From contig CANHJA010000144.1 in the NCBI GenBank assembly GCA_947460795.1, forward strand, positions 1 through 5,963: a stretch of DNA of 5,963 nucleotides, in the 5' to 3' direction. The notes under the pieces are model-generated. The model was not told the origin of the DNA. It saw only the letters and a list, made by a program, of their open reading frames with translations, and ran no database searches. A program made the position numbers and the translations under genes. Position 1 is the first letter of the stretch. Every line of letters begins with the position of its first letter. The stretch comes from Bacteroidota bacterium. GTDB taxonomy: Bacteria; Bacteroidota; Bacteroidia; Chitinophagales; Chitinophagaceae. Below are positions 5,695-5,963 of the stretch, piece after piece.

Positions 5695-5963
5695 ATGAAA
5701 AAATACTTTATTCTAACATGCCTATTTTTAATGGCTTTGGGAGCAAATGCTCAAAATTCTAAATATTGTTCGGAGACGGATCAAGGAAGTTATGAAATCA
5801 CTTTGATAGACGACGGCACCTATAAAGCAACCTTCAATTATTATGACTCCTATGGCATACAATTAAAGTCTACACAAGGAAAATGGACCATCAGAGATGA
5901 AGGTTTTTATGGCCCTTCTTATAGATTAACGTTTGAATTTACTGGTGCAAATTCTAATTTACC
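5695..5963 (+). CDS. Secreted protein of unknown function, N-terminal 89 residues (cut by the right edge)
   Basis: The frame is open from the ATG at 5695 to the window end with no stop. Residues 1-19 are a signal peptide (MKKYFILTCLFLMALGANA) cleaved before Gln20. The mature part is rich in beta-strand and aromatic residues: YCSETDQGSYEITLIDDGTYK (24-44), FNYYDSYG (47-54), QGKWTIRDEG (61-70) and YRLTFEFTG (76-84). The DDGTYK ... GKW pattern is common in small lipocalin-like or beta-barrel stress and adhesion domains of exported proteins, but no family can be assigned from a fragment. Like the 4532 product it starts with AQ plus a Cys within six residues of the cut. It is in the same direction as the 4532/4918 pair, but the 132-base gap leaves open whether it shares their transcript. 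The start is fixed by the signal peptide. Confidence 0.8.
   Translation, partial: MKKYFILTCLFLMALGANAQNSKYCSETDQGSYEITLIDDGTYKATFNYYDSYGIQLKSTQGKWTIRDEGFYGPSYRLTFEFTGANSNL

Overview
The window is AT-rich DNA from a Bacteroidota bacterium, most likely of the flavobacterial side of the phylum. Four things point there: a PorP/SprF outer-membrane protein of the type IX secretion/gliding family, promoter boxes of the Bacteroidota form (TAnnTTTG near -7, TTTG or TTG near -33), the lack of Shine-Dalgarno sites before the genes, and signal peptides that end in an A-Q junction. I cannot place it more finely by reading alone.

Layout. (1) Positions 1-1414, minus strand: the N-terminal 471 residues of a UvrD/Rep-type superfamily 1 DNA helicase; the rest lies off the left edge. 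(2) 1616-2644, minus: a stand-alone porP/sprF-like gene with a strong intrinsic terminator between it and the helicase gene. (3) 2876-3067, plus: a 63-residue single-span membrane protein resembling the DUF4834 family, behind a consensus promoter. (4) 3156-3779, minus: a HAD-family phosphatase resembling YihX, convergent with gene 3 across an A/T-only hairpin. (5) 3869-3942, plus: a tRNA with anticodon CAT, probably the isoleucine-2 type, with promoter, structured leader and intrinsic terminator. (6) About 3991-4531: no convincing gene, but a consensus minus-strand promoter (4491-4524) and an A/T-rich hairpin suggest a small minus-strand transcript. (7) 4532-5963, plus: three successive genes for small exported proteins, the first two nearly abutting and the third cut by the right edge.

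How the parts relate. Genes 1-5 look like ordinary core genes: DNA repair, surface/secretion, small-molecule dephosphorylation and translation, mostly as single transcription units. The right third is different in character: short, uncharacterised, secreted proteins typical of lineage-specific accessory DNA. The only operon pair I can support is 4532/4918. No mobile element, CRISPR array, toxin-antitoxin pair or recognisable defence system was seen. The best candidates for something new are the tRNA leader, which can fold in two mutually exclusive ways, the minus-strand promoter in the gene-poor gap, and the secreted-protein cluster.
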